Origin: Eubacteriales Family XIII. Incertae Sedis bacterium
Lineage (GTDB): Bacteria; Bacillota; Clostridia; Peptostreptococcales; Anaerovoracaceae
Length of the DNA: 12,929 nucleotides
Assembly: GCA_031263875.1 (NCBI GenBank)
Contig: JAISEX010000278.1
Coordinates: 1 to 12,929, forward strand
Reading direction: 5' to 3'
The translations under genes and the position numbers were made by a program. The notes below the pieces were generated by a model that ran no database searches, was not told the DNA's origin, and was given only the letters and a program-made list of their open reading frames with translations. Positions 6,463-12,929 of the stretch are shown here, piece by piece; the first letter of the stretch is position 1; every line of letters begins with the position of its first letter.

Positions 6463-6491
6463 TTGAAAAAAATATTCTTTTAATATATTAT
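6463..6491 (+). promoter_or_regulatory. Sigma-A-type promoter, likely for the pilus operon
   Basis: TTGAAA (6463-6468) and TATTAT (6486-6491) are separated by exactly 17 bases in an AT-rich patch that contrasts with its surroundings. Transcription would start near 6498, about 560 bases before the adhesin start. No better promoter was seen closer to the gene. Confidence 0.55.
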
Positions 6492-6497
6492 ATACAC

Positions 6498-7057
6498 AGG
6501 GATTAAAAAACACATATCATACCAGAAGGTTTCGAGCAATCCTATTACGCTTCTTCACAAATATTTGTGGGTAAGGTAAAGGGTCTTGCGTTGAGAAATC
6601 AATGACGTACAACATTTATTGTGCGTATTGCAAAAAGTTTTCTTTGGTGCAATAAATGTATGGGGGTTAAAAAATATGTTATATATCGAAAAGTTTGAAC
6701 GATTTAAACGCATTCTGTTACGCTCTTTCACGATGCCTGCGCGTCATGTTAAGAGGCGTTCTCGGAAAAAAACGACATGAAAATACCTCTGCAGTTCTTG
6801 TAAAAAAGGTTTTCTTTTTGCGCGCTATTTATGGGTAAAGAGGCCCGCAAGAACCGGCGCCTGTGTTTCACGACACCTCGTTCCGGGGCACATTTTCCTC
6901 ATAAATAATGGCATAAAGAACTATTTGCATAGCTGCGCGCGACCGGTATTCCGGGCGCTTTTGTTGCAATCGGTATCGGGGGATATTTCGGTGGGGAATA
7001 TTCGGAATAGGCCGGACGCAAAAGACATAGTTTCAGCGGGAAACAAGAGGGGTAAAA
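6498..7057 (+). promoter_or_regulatory. Long structured 5' leader upstream of the adhesin gene
   Basis: This 560-base gene-free stretch follows the promoter. It contains a perfect 14-base palindrome CACAAATATTTGTG (6556-6569). One hairpin has arms ACATTTATTG (6612-6621) and CAATAAATGT (6650-6659). A second has arms TCATGT plus CGTT (6744-6760) and AACG plus ACATGA (6771-6780). Two interleaved pairings follow: CCTCT (6786-6790) with AGAGG (6839-6843), and GTTCTTG (6794-6800) with CAAGAAC (6848-6854), which together have pseudoknot order. Two imperfect copies of one unit make up most of the first half. This looks like a cis-regulatory RNA or a multi-site operator region, but it matches no riboswitch class I recognise. 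Conserved GEMM (cyclic di-GMP) motifs were looked for and not found. Confidence 0.4.
6499..6835 (+). repeat. Two imperfect tandem copies of a leader unit (about 165 bases each)
   Basis: Copy A (about 6499-6660) and copy B (about 6663-6835) share, in order, GGRTTAAAAAA; then GAA-GTTT-GA-C-AT; then TTACGCT-TTCAC; then about 60 bases later a Gly-rich-free A/T tract AAAAAG-TTTTCTTT; and finally ATG-GGG or ATGGG. Spacing between the blocks differs by small insertions. The two copies are clearly related but old. Confidence 0.55.
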
Positions 7058-10000
7058 GTGAAACGGATAAGCCTTGATGGAAAGCATGGCGTTTTCAACG
7101 CAACAATACGGCTGCCGCGCATGAAAATAACGCGGCGGAAGGTGATGGCTGTCGTGCTGACGGCGGCCTTGTTGTTGACTTTTGTCCGGGCAGGCGGCAC
7201 TCACGCGGAAGAGGATTCGGCTCTCGTTTCCGAATATGCGCGGATCGACGAAACCGGGCGCGGTTTATCAGCAGAACAAACGGAAGAAACGCCCGCGGAA
7301 GAATCGGCGGAAGTTACTTCGGACACGCCTGCCGAAAATCGGGACGATGGCATGTCCGGCGAGTCTGCGAAAGTACCGGAAGTATCGGAAACGCCCTCCG
7401 CGGCACCCTCACAGCCGGAACATGATTCAGTTTCTCCGCGCAGTTCCAACGATTCCGCAGATGAAAATATCGCTCGCGAGAGAGTTGCGGACCAGATACT
7501 CAACCTGAACAGCTTGCATGTCGGGGATTTCGGTACCGGCTATGAGGTTACCGGCGATGAAACCGCTCAGACACTGGTCTTTACTGCCGAGGCGACGGGC
7601 AACGAATACACCATTACGCAGGACGACAACTATCACGATTTCGGCCAGGTCATCGTTCGGGCCGGTGTAACGACCGCCATTGCCATTGACGGCATCAGCT
7701 TAGTGAACCCCACTAACGACGCGAGTCCCTTTGCCCTTGAGGGAACCGCACAGGTGACCCTGATTCTCAAGAATGAGAACACTTTGAGAAAGACGGCGCC
7801 GGGAACTTCGGACAATAACGCCGCTTTAAACGTACCTCCGGGCGCTGCCATCACCATCTCTGGCGACGGCAGGCTGATTGCGCAGGGCGATTTGGAGAGC
7901 GCGGGTATTGGCGGCGGTCATAACGAGGCCGCCGGCACTATCACCATCAGCGGCGGCACGGTGAATGCTGTGGGCGGTTCCAATGGCGCGGGAATCGGCG
8001 GGGGCAACCGTGGCGCTTCCGGCACTATCACGATCAACGGCACGGCGGAAGTCATCGCGAGAGGCGGTTCTGGGGGCGCGGGCATTGGAGCGGGCGGCAA
8101 CGCGGACACGGGCGCCGGCGCCATTACCATTACCGGTGACGCCATTGTCACCGCCACCGGCAGCGGCGGCAGCGCGGGCCTTGGCTTCGGAGCCCGAAAC
8201 CAAGGCGCTGACGTTATCCTCAGCATCGACGGTGAAGCTCAGGTGAAAGCCTATGCTTTCAATGTAAGCACGGTTTGTCCGGCGATTCAGGCCACTGTTT
8301 ACAACGGATCGGCTTTCCTTGTCAACGCAAGGCTCAATGTTGGCGTTACCAGAGAAACGGCTCTCCGGGTTTCCGGTACCGGCGAGAAACAGAATCTGAC
8401 GCTCCCGACGGGCTGCGCCAACTTCGCCTACACGACGGGCAGTTCGCCGCAGACCGGCCGGGTCACGGCCTTTGTCAACGGCACACCCTCCGGCCAGGTG
8501 GTTCTCGTCAGCAACGATTCAACGGAAATCATATCGGTGAACACCGATGCGGGAATAAAAGCGGGAATAGCGGTGAAGATCAAATCGATTATCGGCATCG
8601 ATTTGAGCGACAGCACGCTCCGAAGCGGCTCCGATTATACGGTCAGCGGTACCAATCCCAACAAGCAACTGGTTCTTATCGCAAACCGTGAATATTACAT
8701 TTATCAATCAAACCTATCCCCTATCAGCAATATCCGCGTGAGTAGCGGCGTAACCGCTACGATTACGATTGATGGGATCGATATAACATCTTCAACTACG
8801 AGCACGCCGACGTTTCTCCTGCTTGGCACCGCGAATGTGACCCTGATTCTTGAAAACAGCAACACGCTGACGCAGGCAGCGGCAATCGATGGCAACAACG
8901 CCGCGCTCGGGGTGACGCAAAATGGGAGGATCACTATTCGTGGAAGCGGCAGCCTGACAGCAATAGGCGGCAGAGCGAGCGCGGGTATTGGCAGCGGCTA
9001 TAGAAACGCGACCGGCAGAATCACTATCGAGAGCGGCAATGTGACAGCGCAGGGCGGCGCTTCGGGCGCGGGCATCGGCGGCGGCAATGGCGGCAGCGGC
9101 GGCATTATTACCATGAGCGGCGGTACCGTCACCGCAACCAGCGTCAGGGCTTTGACGGGCAATAACACGTTCGGGGGCGCGGGAATCGGCAGTGGCGGCG
9201 GCCAGGCCAATGGCGGCACTATCACTATCACCGGGAGCGCCGATGTTACGGCGACGGGCGGATTGAACATGGACGGAGATTCTTCCGGCGCGGCAATCGG
9301 CAGCGGGTATGTCGCCGCTGGCAACGGTTTCTGCACACTCGCCATTGACGCTTCAGCTTCAGTTAAGGCATACGCGTACGGCCGGGGAGCCCGGGCGATC
9401 CAAAGCGCGAACAATGACGTCGGCTATTTCGTTAACGCGTATTTCAGCGATACGACCGGCTTCCCCTATCCTGCGGTTCACGTACGGCTCGATATTTACG
9501 CGAATGGCGGCGCCGTTAAAACGAATGAACTCGTTCTGCCCACCGGCTATTACGATTTCGCGTACACGACCGGCAGTGCCCACACGCAGAACGACCATAT
9601 CTTAGCGTACAACGCGAATACCAACAACGCGCTTGGCTCCGTACTCCTCAGCGATAACAATTCACGGGAGATCGCGTCGGTGAAAGACGCGTATAGAGCG
9701 GCGGTAAAGCTGGGATCTTCACCGGGCCGGCCCTCGGTGTCGGCGGAACCGGCGGAGGCTGTGACGCGAACTTCGGCGACATTCGTCAACACGGGCCACG
9801 ATCTGCGGGAACCCGCCGTTTTCGTGAGCGGGAAATTCCAATATTCCTTAAAGTCCGACATGAGCGATCCGGTCGATGTGGCATGGGGGATCGACGAGTT
9901 TACGGCGGACCCCATTAAGATTCCCGTAACCGGGCTGGAAACCAACACGCGCTATTATCTGCAAACCCAACTCACGACCTCCATGGGCATTTATTCCAGC

Positions 10001-10882
10001 GAAACCGTTTCCTTTGCGACTCTGCCGCTGATCACCTCGGCAAGCGCGAAACCGGGCCCGGACGGTGAAAAAACGCTTGTCAGCGCGAAGTTTTACGAAA
10101 GCACGCAGAACAACGCGGATATTACAGGCGTTACGGTCTACTGGAGTACGGGAACTATCGACGCGGACGATCTCGATAATATAACGGCAAGCGCCGCGCT
10201 GTATTCGCAAACGCTGGACAGCGCAGCGTTCGATAATGCGGGCTTCAGCGATTACGCGGTCGCTACGGCGGGCATACAGAATAACATCCTCATCGTTGCG
10301 GAGAACGGGAGCGGCAAGGCCGGTTACGCCCCGGGCGTCACCACGCTCACTATTTCCAACATGGTGGCGGGCGATTACGCGGATCCGACCAAGGAATTCG
10401 TCTTTACGGTGAAGTTTCTAGATACTGATGAGGTACCCTTGGCGGACGGCACGAAGTTCGTGTATACGGGCAGCGCCATTATTCCGGGCGTAACGGCGCC
10501 GGAAGGCGGAACGCTGACGGCGAATGCGGACGGTGAAGTTTCCTTCGTCCTCAGCCACGGCCAGAGCATTATCATTGCGGGCGTCGCGTCGAGCGGTTCG
10601 GTGCGCATTACGCAGACAGAGGCGCCGGTGTACACGGTTTCGTTTACCGACAGCGAAAATGGCGCGCCCGAAACGGGCTTTGATACCGGCCTGCGGGAGA
10701 TGAAACCGAATCCCCGCAGTTTTTCCTTCGTCAACACGCGAAGCGCGGTGCCGGATTCCGGGATCGACGCGGGAAACGCCGGCGCAATGCTGCTGCTCCC
10801 CCTTTTGGCGTTGCCGTCCCTGTTCATCTTCTGGATACTGCGGCGGGCATACCGCCGCCACGCACGAGGTAATGAAAAATGA
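7058..10882 (+). CDS. Large surface adhesin / ancillary pilin with duplicated Gly-rich repeat domains
   Basis: A 1274-residue secreted, membrane- or wall-anchored protein. The start is GTG 7058, with AGAGGGG five bases upstream; Met22 has no such site. A long basic n-region leads into a Sec signal core (about 29-46) with cleavage likely after A50. An acidic Glu/Ser/Pro linker follows (51-145). Two related modules (about 149-500 and 510-880) each contain four GAGIGGG-type repeats, at 281, 310, 340 and 372 and at 641, 670, 707 and 744. Each ends with LPTG-[CY]..FAYTTGS, which suggests beta-helix domains. A fibronectin-III-like domain (about 891-989), a further Ig-like stretch and a C-terminal domain shared with the major pilin (about 1103-1228, ending SFVNTR) follow. 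The tail is VPDSG (1231-1235), a hydrophobic helix (about 1241-1261) and RRAYRRHAR, as in sortase substrates. It overlaps the next gene by ATGA. The ligand is unknown. Confidence 0.85.
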   Translation: MKRISLDGKHGVFNATIRLPRMKITRRKVMAVVLTAALLLTFVRAGGTHAEEDSALVSEYARIDETGRGLSAEQTEETPAEESAEVTSDTPAENRDDGMSGESAKVPEVSETPSAAPSQPEHDSVSPRSSNDSADENIARERVADQILNLNSLHVGDFGTGYEVTGDETAQTLVFTAEATGNEYTITQDDNYHDFGQVIVRAGVTTAIAIDGISLVNPTNDASPFALEGTAQVTLILKNENTLRKTAPGTSDNNAALNVPPGAAITISGDGRLIAQGDLESAGIGGGHNEAAGTITISGGTVNAVGGSNGAGIGGGNRGASGTITINGTAEVIARGGSGGAGIGAGGNADTGAGAITITGDAIVTATGSGGSAGLGFGARNQGADVILSIDGEAQVKAYAFNVSTVCPAIQATVYNGSAFLVNARLNVGVTRETALRVSGTGEKQNLTLPTGCANFAYTTGSSPQTGRVTAFVNGTPSGQVVLVSNDSTEIISVNTDAGIKAGIAVKIKSIIGIDLSDSTLRSGSDYTVSGTNPNKQLVLIANREYYIYQSNLSPISNIRVSSGVTATITIDGIDITSSTTSTPTFLLLGTANVTLILENSNTLTQAAAIDGNNAALGVTQNGRITIRGSGSLTAIGGRASAGIGSGYRNATGRITIESGNVTAQGGASGAGIGGGNGGSGGIITMSGGTVTATSVRALTGNNTFGGAGIGSGGGQANGGTITITGSADVTATGGLNMDGDSSGAAIGSGYVAAGNGFCTLAIDASASVKAYAYGRGARAIQSANNDVGYFVNAYFSDTTGFPYPAVHVRLDIYANGGAVKTNELVLPTGYYDFAYTTGSAHTQNDHILAYNANTNNALGSVLLSDNNSREIASVKDAYRAAVKLGSSPGRPSVSAEPAEAVTRTSATFVNTGHDLREPAVFVSGKFQYSLKSDMSDPVDVAWGIDEFTADPIKIPVTGLETNTRYYLQTQLTTSMGIYSSETVSFATLPLITSASAKPGPDGEKTLVSAKFYESTQNNADITGVTVYWSTGTIDADDLDNITASAALYSQTLDSAAFDNAGFSDYAVATAGIQNNILIVAENGSGKAGYAPGVTTLTISNMVAGDYADPTKEFVFTVKFLDTDEVPLADGTKFVYTGSAIIPGVTAPEGGTLTANADGEVSFVLSHGQSIIIAGVASSGSVRITQTEAPVYTVSFTDSENGAPETGFDTGLREMKPNPRSFSFVNTRSAVPDSGIDAGNAGAMLLLPLLALPSLFIFWILRRAYRRHARGNEK

Positions 10883-11457
10883 TGACTGAACTGACAAACG
10901 AAAACGGAAAGCGCGGCCTCTTGCGCCGAAATAAAAAAAGAACGGGGAACGGCTCTTTGCGCCTGCCCTCCATATGGCGGGATCTGCTGTCGCTGCTGAT
11001 AAAGATCGTGGTGATCTGCGTCGCGGCCGTGCTGGTATTCACCTTTCTCTACGGCCTGCACCGCAACACGGACAGGGATATGGCCCCGTCGGTGAAGGAC
11101 GGCGACCTCGTGATGTTCTATCGGCTCGACCGGGAATATGCGGCGGGCGATCTGCTGGTTTTGGCGTTTGAAGGCCGAAAGCAGGTGCGGCGCGTGGTTG
11201 CCGTGGCGGGCGATACCGTGGACATTACGGAAAACGGCCTGCTCGTCAACGAAGCGCTTCAACAGGAGGTCGATATTTACGAGGAAACCCGGCGGTACGA
11301 GAACGACGTGGAATTCCCGCTTACGTTGGGGGAAGGCCAGGTGTTCGTGCTGGGCGACAGCCGCGAAAACGCGACGGACAGCCGCGTGTACGGCGCTGTG
11401 GACACGAGGGATACCTTTGGCACGGTGATAACCATAGTGCGCATAAGGAACCTATAA
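10879..11457 (+). CDS. Signal-peptidase-I-like pilus assembly protein (SipA-like), catalytic dyad replaced
   Basis: A 192-residue S26-family protein with a basic cytoplasmic N-terminus, one membrane helix (about 37-59) and an extracellular peptidase fold. The family boxes are present: DMAPSVKDGDLV (67-78), VRRVVAVAGDTVDI (103-116) and GDSRENATDSRVYG (159-172). In active enzymes the first box is S-M-x-P and the second begins K-R. Here the serine position is Asp67 and the lysine position Arg104, so cleavage by the usual Ser-Lys dyad is not expected. SipA of streptococcal pilus islands is likewise a signal-peptidase homologue without the dyad and is required for pilus polymerisation. The start at 10879 overlaps the adhesin stop by ATGA and has GAGGT at 10866-10870; a second ATG at 10882 is possible. 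The gene sits between adhesin and major pilin, consistent with an assembly role. Confidence 0.88.
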   Translation: MMTELTNENGKRGLLRRNKKRTGNGSLRLPSIWRDLLSLLIKIVVICVAAVLVFTFLYGLHRNTDRDMAPSVKDGDLVMFYRLDREYAAGDLLVLAFEGRKQVRRVVAVAGDTVDITENGLLVNEALQQEVDIYEETRRYENDVEFPLTLGEGQVFVLGDSRENATDSRVYGAVDTRDTFGTVITIVRIRNL

Positions 11458-11490
11458 ACGTAATAAGCGCAGGCTTATCCTGCGTTTATA
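11453..11490 (+). promoter_or_regulatory. Overlapping, mutually exclusive hairpins (attenuator-like) before the pilin gene
   Basis: ATAAGC (11463-11468) can pair with GCTTAT (11473-11478). Alternatively CGCAGG (11468-11473) can pair with CCTGCG (11479-11484), extended by TATAAA/TTTATA (11453-11458/11485-11490). The two pairings exclude each other. The short TTTATATT tail makes the second a weak terminator at best. It could tune the amount of major pilin relative to the upstream genes. Confidence 0.4.
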
Positions 11491-11536
11491 TTATAAAGCA
11501 ATTTTAACTAATGGTAATTATAAGGAGATACGTATC

Positions 11537-12799
11537 ATGTTTAAGAGAAAAATGTTTAAAAGAAAACCTCTGCGGGCGCTGATGTTTGCGCTCGCGCTTG
11601 CCCTCTGCCTCGGCAGCTTTACGGCTGTATTCGCGGAGGATGGGACCGAAGACGACCCGGCGAAGGCGACTATCACGAAGATACTCAAGATGCCGAACGG
11701 TGCGTCGTTTCCGGCGGGCGGATTCACGTTCACCTTTGACATCGGCGCGGTGAGCGTTGATGGCGTGGCGGGAACCGCAACCAATATGCCGGTAATCGCA
11801 GGGCAGATCGTCGGTTTTACCGCCAGCGATTCGGGTACCAGCGCCTCGAATATCACCACGTATACCAAGGAATCGGCCGACATTTTCGCCGGAGTCGATT
11901 TCCCCCATCCCGGCGTGTATGTCTATGAGGTCACGGAGCAGCAAACCGGCGCTTATACGCCGACCAGCGGCTGGATTGAGGATATGGCATACTCACCGGC
12001 CACCTACACCCTGACGGTCGTCGTGAAACAAGGCGCCTCCCATACATTTATCGAAACAATCGCCGTGACGGTTACCACGGCGGATAATTCCACACAGAAT
12101 GAGGGCGATAAAGTTGACCCGACTCCCGGCCAAAGCGGTATGGTGTTCACGAACACCTACACAAAGAAGATGGATGGTGATGACCCTCTTACCAATTCCA
12201 CACTGAACATCGGCATGACTGCCGCGGGCGATTACGCCGACATGACCCTTTACTTCCCGGTTGAAGTCACTCTCACGAAGTCTGTTCTCGAAACCGGCGC
12301 GTCACCGACTTACCGAGCCTATGTGGTGGATACTGCCACCAATACTGTCGTAAACGGTGACTCCGGCATCGGAATGACGAAGGCCGGCACTGACACGCAC
12401 GGCGATTACTATGATTTCACCAGTGACACGGCAACGCCGCTCAACCTCAAACACGGCCAAACGTTGGCGTTCGTTGGCGTCCCGGTGGGTACGGCGTGGA
12501 CAGCCACGGATACGCTGGGCAGCGGCGCGCCCTATAATAACTACCTCGCGAGCGGAACCGCTAATGGGACCGCGCTTACTCCCCCGGCCAACAGGGGCGC
12601 TTCCCTTTCTACCGGAGCGCAGCTTGTCCGTGAGGCGGCGAGCGGCGCGGCGTTTACAAACACCTACGACATTACGACACCCACCGGCATTATTCTGAAC
12701 AATCTGCCCTTTATCGGGCTGATCGTGCTGGCAATGGCGGCTCTTGGCGCGTTTATCGCAGTCAAATCCCGCAGAAGGAACCGGGAATCGAATGTATAA
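11537..12799 (+). CDS. Spy0128/FctA-type major (backbone) pilin with sortase signal
   Basis: A 420-residue pilin subunit exported by Sec and probably polymerised by a sortase. The signal peptide (1-33, cut near VFA|ED) has a duplicated basic start, MFKRKMFKRK. The N-terminal Spy0128/FctA-like domain (about 41-210) opens with AKATITKILKMPNG and ends MVFTNTY. By family analogy Lys48 and Asn206 would form an intramolecular isopeptide bond assisted by Glu131 (in YVYEVTE). A second domain (about 226-377) opens GDYADMTLYF and ends AFTNTY (Asn375). Its expected Glu appears as Asp (TATDTL), so its bond is uncertain. The tail is TPTGI (381-385), a hydrophobic helix (about 388-409) and KSRRRNR, a typical cell-wall sorting signal. 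The ribosome binding site AAGGAGA (11522-11528) is strong, as expected for an abundant subunit. A stem-loop follows the gene. Confidence 0.92.
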   Translation: MFKRKMFKRKPLRALMFALALALCLGSFTAVFAEDGTEDDPAKATITKILKMPNGASFPAGGFTFTFDIGAVSVDGVAGTATNMPVIAGQIVGFTASDSGTSASNITTYTKESADIFAGVDFPHPGVYVYEVTEQQTGAYTPTSGWIEDMAYSPATYTLTVVVKQGASHTFIETIAVTVTTADNSTQNEGDKVDPTPGQSGMVFTNTYTKKMDGDDPLTNSTLNIGMTAAGDYADMTLYFPVEVTLTKSVLETGASPTYRAYVVDTATNTVVNGDSGIGMTKAGTDTHGDYYDFTSDTATPLNLKHGQTLAFVGVPVGTAWTATDTLGSGAPYNNYLASGTANGTALTPPANRGASLSTGAQLVREAASGAAFTNTYDITTPTGIILNNLPFIGLIVLAMAALGAFIAVKSRRRNRESNV

Positions 12800-12815
12800 C
12801 TGATCGGTATATCTC

Positions 12816-12864
12816 ACGGGAAAAGCGCGAGGGGAGCCTCCCTTCCCCTCGGCGCTCATCCCGT
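12816..12864 (+). other. Strong stem-loop after the pilin gene
   Basis: AGCGC plus GAGGGGA (12824-12835) pairs with TCCCCTC plus GCGCT (12844-12856), with one bulged G. ACGGGA (12816-12821) and TCCCGT (12859-12864) extend it. There is no T-run after it, so it may stabilise the pilin mRNA 3' end or reduce read-through rather than act as a full intrinsic terminator. Confidence 0.6.
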
Positions 12865-12918
12865 AAACAGCGGATCCCCTGCAAGCCCGGTATGGCGGCG
12901 GAAGCGATGCCGGAATGG

Positions 12919-12925
12919 AGAGGAG
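12919..12925 (+). promoter_or_regulatory. Ribosome binding site of a gene starting just beyond the window
   Basis: AGAGGAG lies four bases from the window end, 120 bases after the pilin stop, on the operon strand. A start codon within about ten bases is expected. By analogy with other pilus loci it may be a sortase or another pilin, but nothing of it is visible. Confidence 0.5.
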
Positions 12926-12929
12926 ATAA

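Noticed and set aside
6933..7010. A short frame just before the adhesin reading IPGAFVAIGIGGYFGG, resembling the end of a membrane protein
   Set aside because: It is closed upstream by a stop at 6930-6932, has no start codon and only about 25 codons, so it is either chance or a relic that cannot be traced.
6498..7057. Cyclic di-GMP (GEMM) riboswitch in the adhesin leader
   Set aside because: A GGACGCAAAAG string near 7013 recalls part of the class, but the required GGCAAACC-like half and the tetraloop receptor are not found in order.
10375..11262. A 295-codon minus-strand frame across the adhesin/SipA-like junction
   Set aside because: It is a shadow of two overlapping plus-strand genes linked by ATGA, and has no motifs or ribosome binding site.

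Overview
The window looks like chromosomal DNA of a low-to-intermediate GC Gram-positive bacterium, most likely a member of the Clostridia (Bacillota). Three things point there: AGGAGG-type ribosome binding sites throughout, sigma-A-type promoters, and a sortase-type pilus locus whose pilins carry Spy0128-like domains, TPTG/VPxSG-like sorting motifs and C-terminal membrane anchors. The species cannot be named from the sequence.

Layout. (1) 2-490 (+): the C-terminal end of a heme catalase cut by the window edge, followed by a strong intrinsic terminator. (2) 677-1624 (+): a membrane-anchored VanY-type D,D-carboxypeptidase. (3) 1625-2073: a gene-free stretch rich in inverted and tandem repeats. 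(4) 2074-4853 (-): an NfeD-like protein and an SPFH/stomatin protein form a tight operon behind an extended -10 promoter, followed on the same strand by a zinc-ribbon membrane protein. (5) 5086-6361 (+): a tandem array of ORF6N-domain genes. Two are intact and near-identical at both ends but have a divergent core. A third copy is cut off after 22 codons, and a possible C-terminal remnant of a further copy lies in front. (6) 6362-7057: a gene-free leader region with a good sigma-A promoter and, downstream of it, two imperfect copies of a structured unit of about 165 bp. (7) 7058-12799 (+): a pilus or surface-adhesin operon. It holds a 1274-residue adhesin with two related Gly-rich repeat domains, a signal-peptidase-I-like protein that has lost both catalytic residues, and a Spy0128/FctA-type major pilin. 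A ribosome binding site at the last bases implies another gene just beyond the window. A sortase is expected there but is not visible.

How the genes fit together. The adhesin and the pilin both have Sec signal peptides, a shared C-terminal Ig-like domain (GDYAD-T--F opening, F-NT ending) and a sorting-signal-like tail. The catalytically dead signal peptidase between them matches the role known for SipA of streptococcal pilus islands, where it is needed for pilus polymerisation rather than cleavage. The NfeD/SPFH pair belongs to membrane microdomain organisation. The ORF6N array is the least explained part: its pattern of conserved ends and a swapped core suggests diversification of a DNA-binding or regulatory module.
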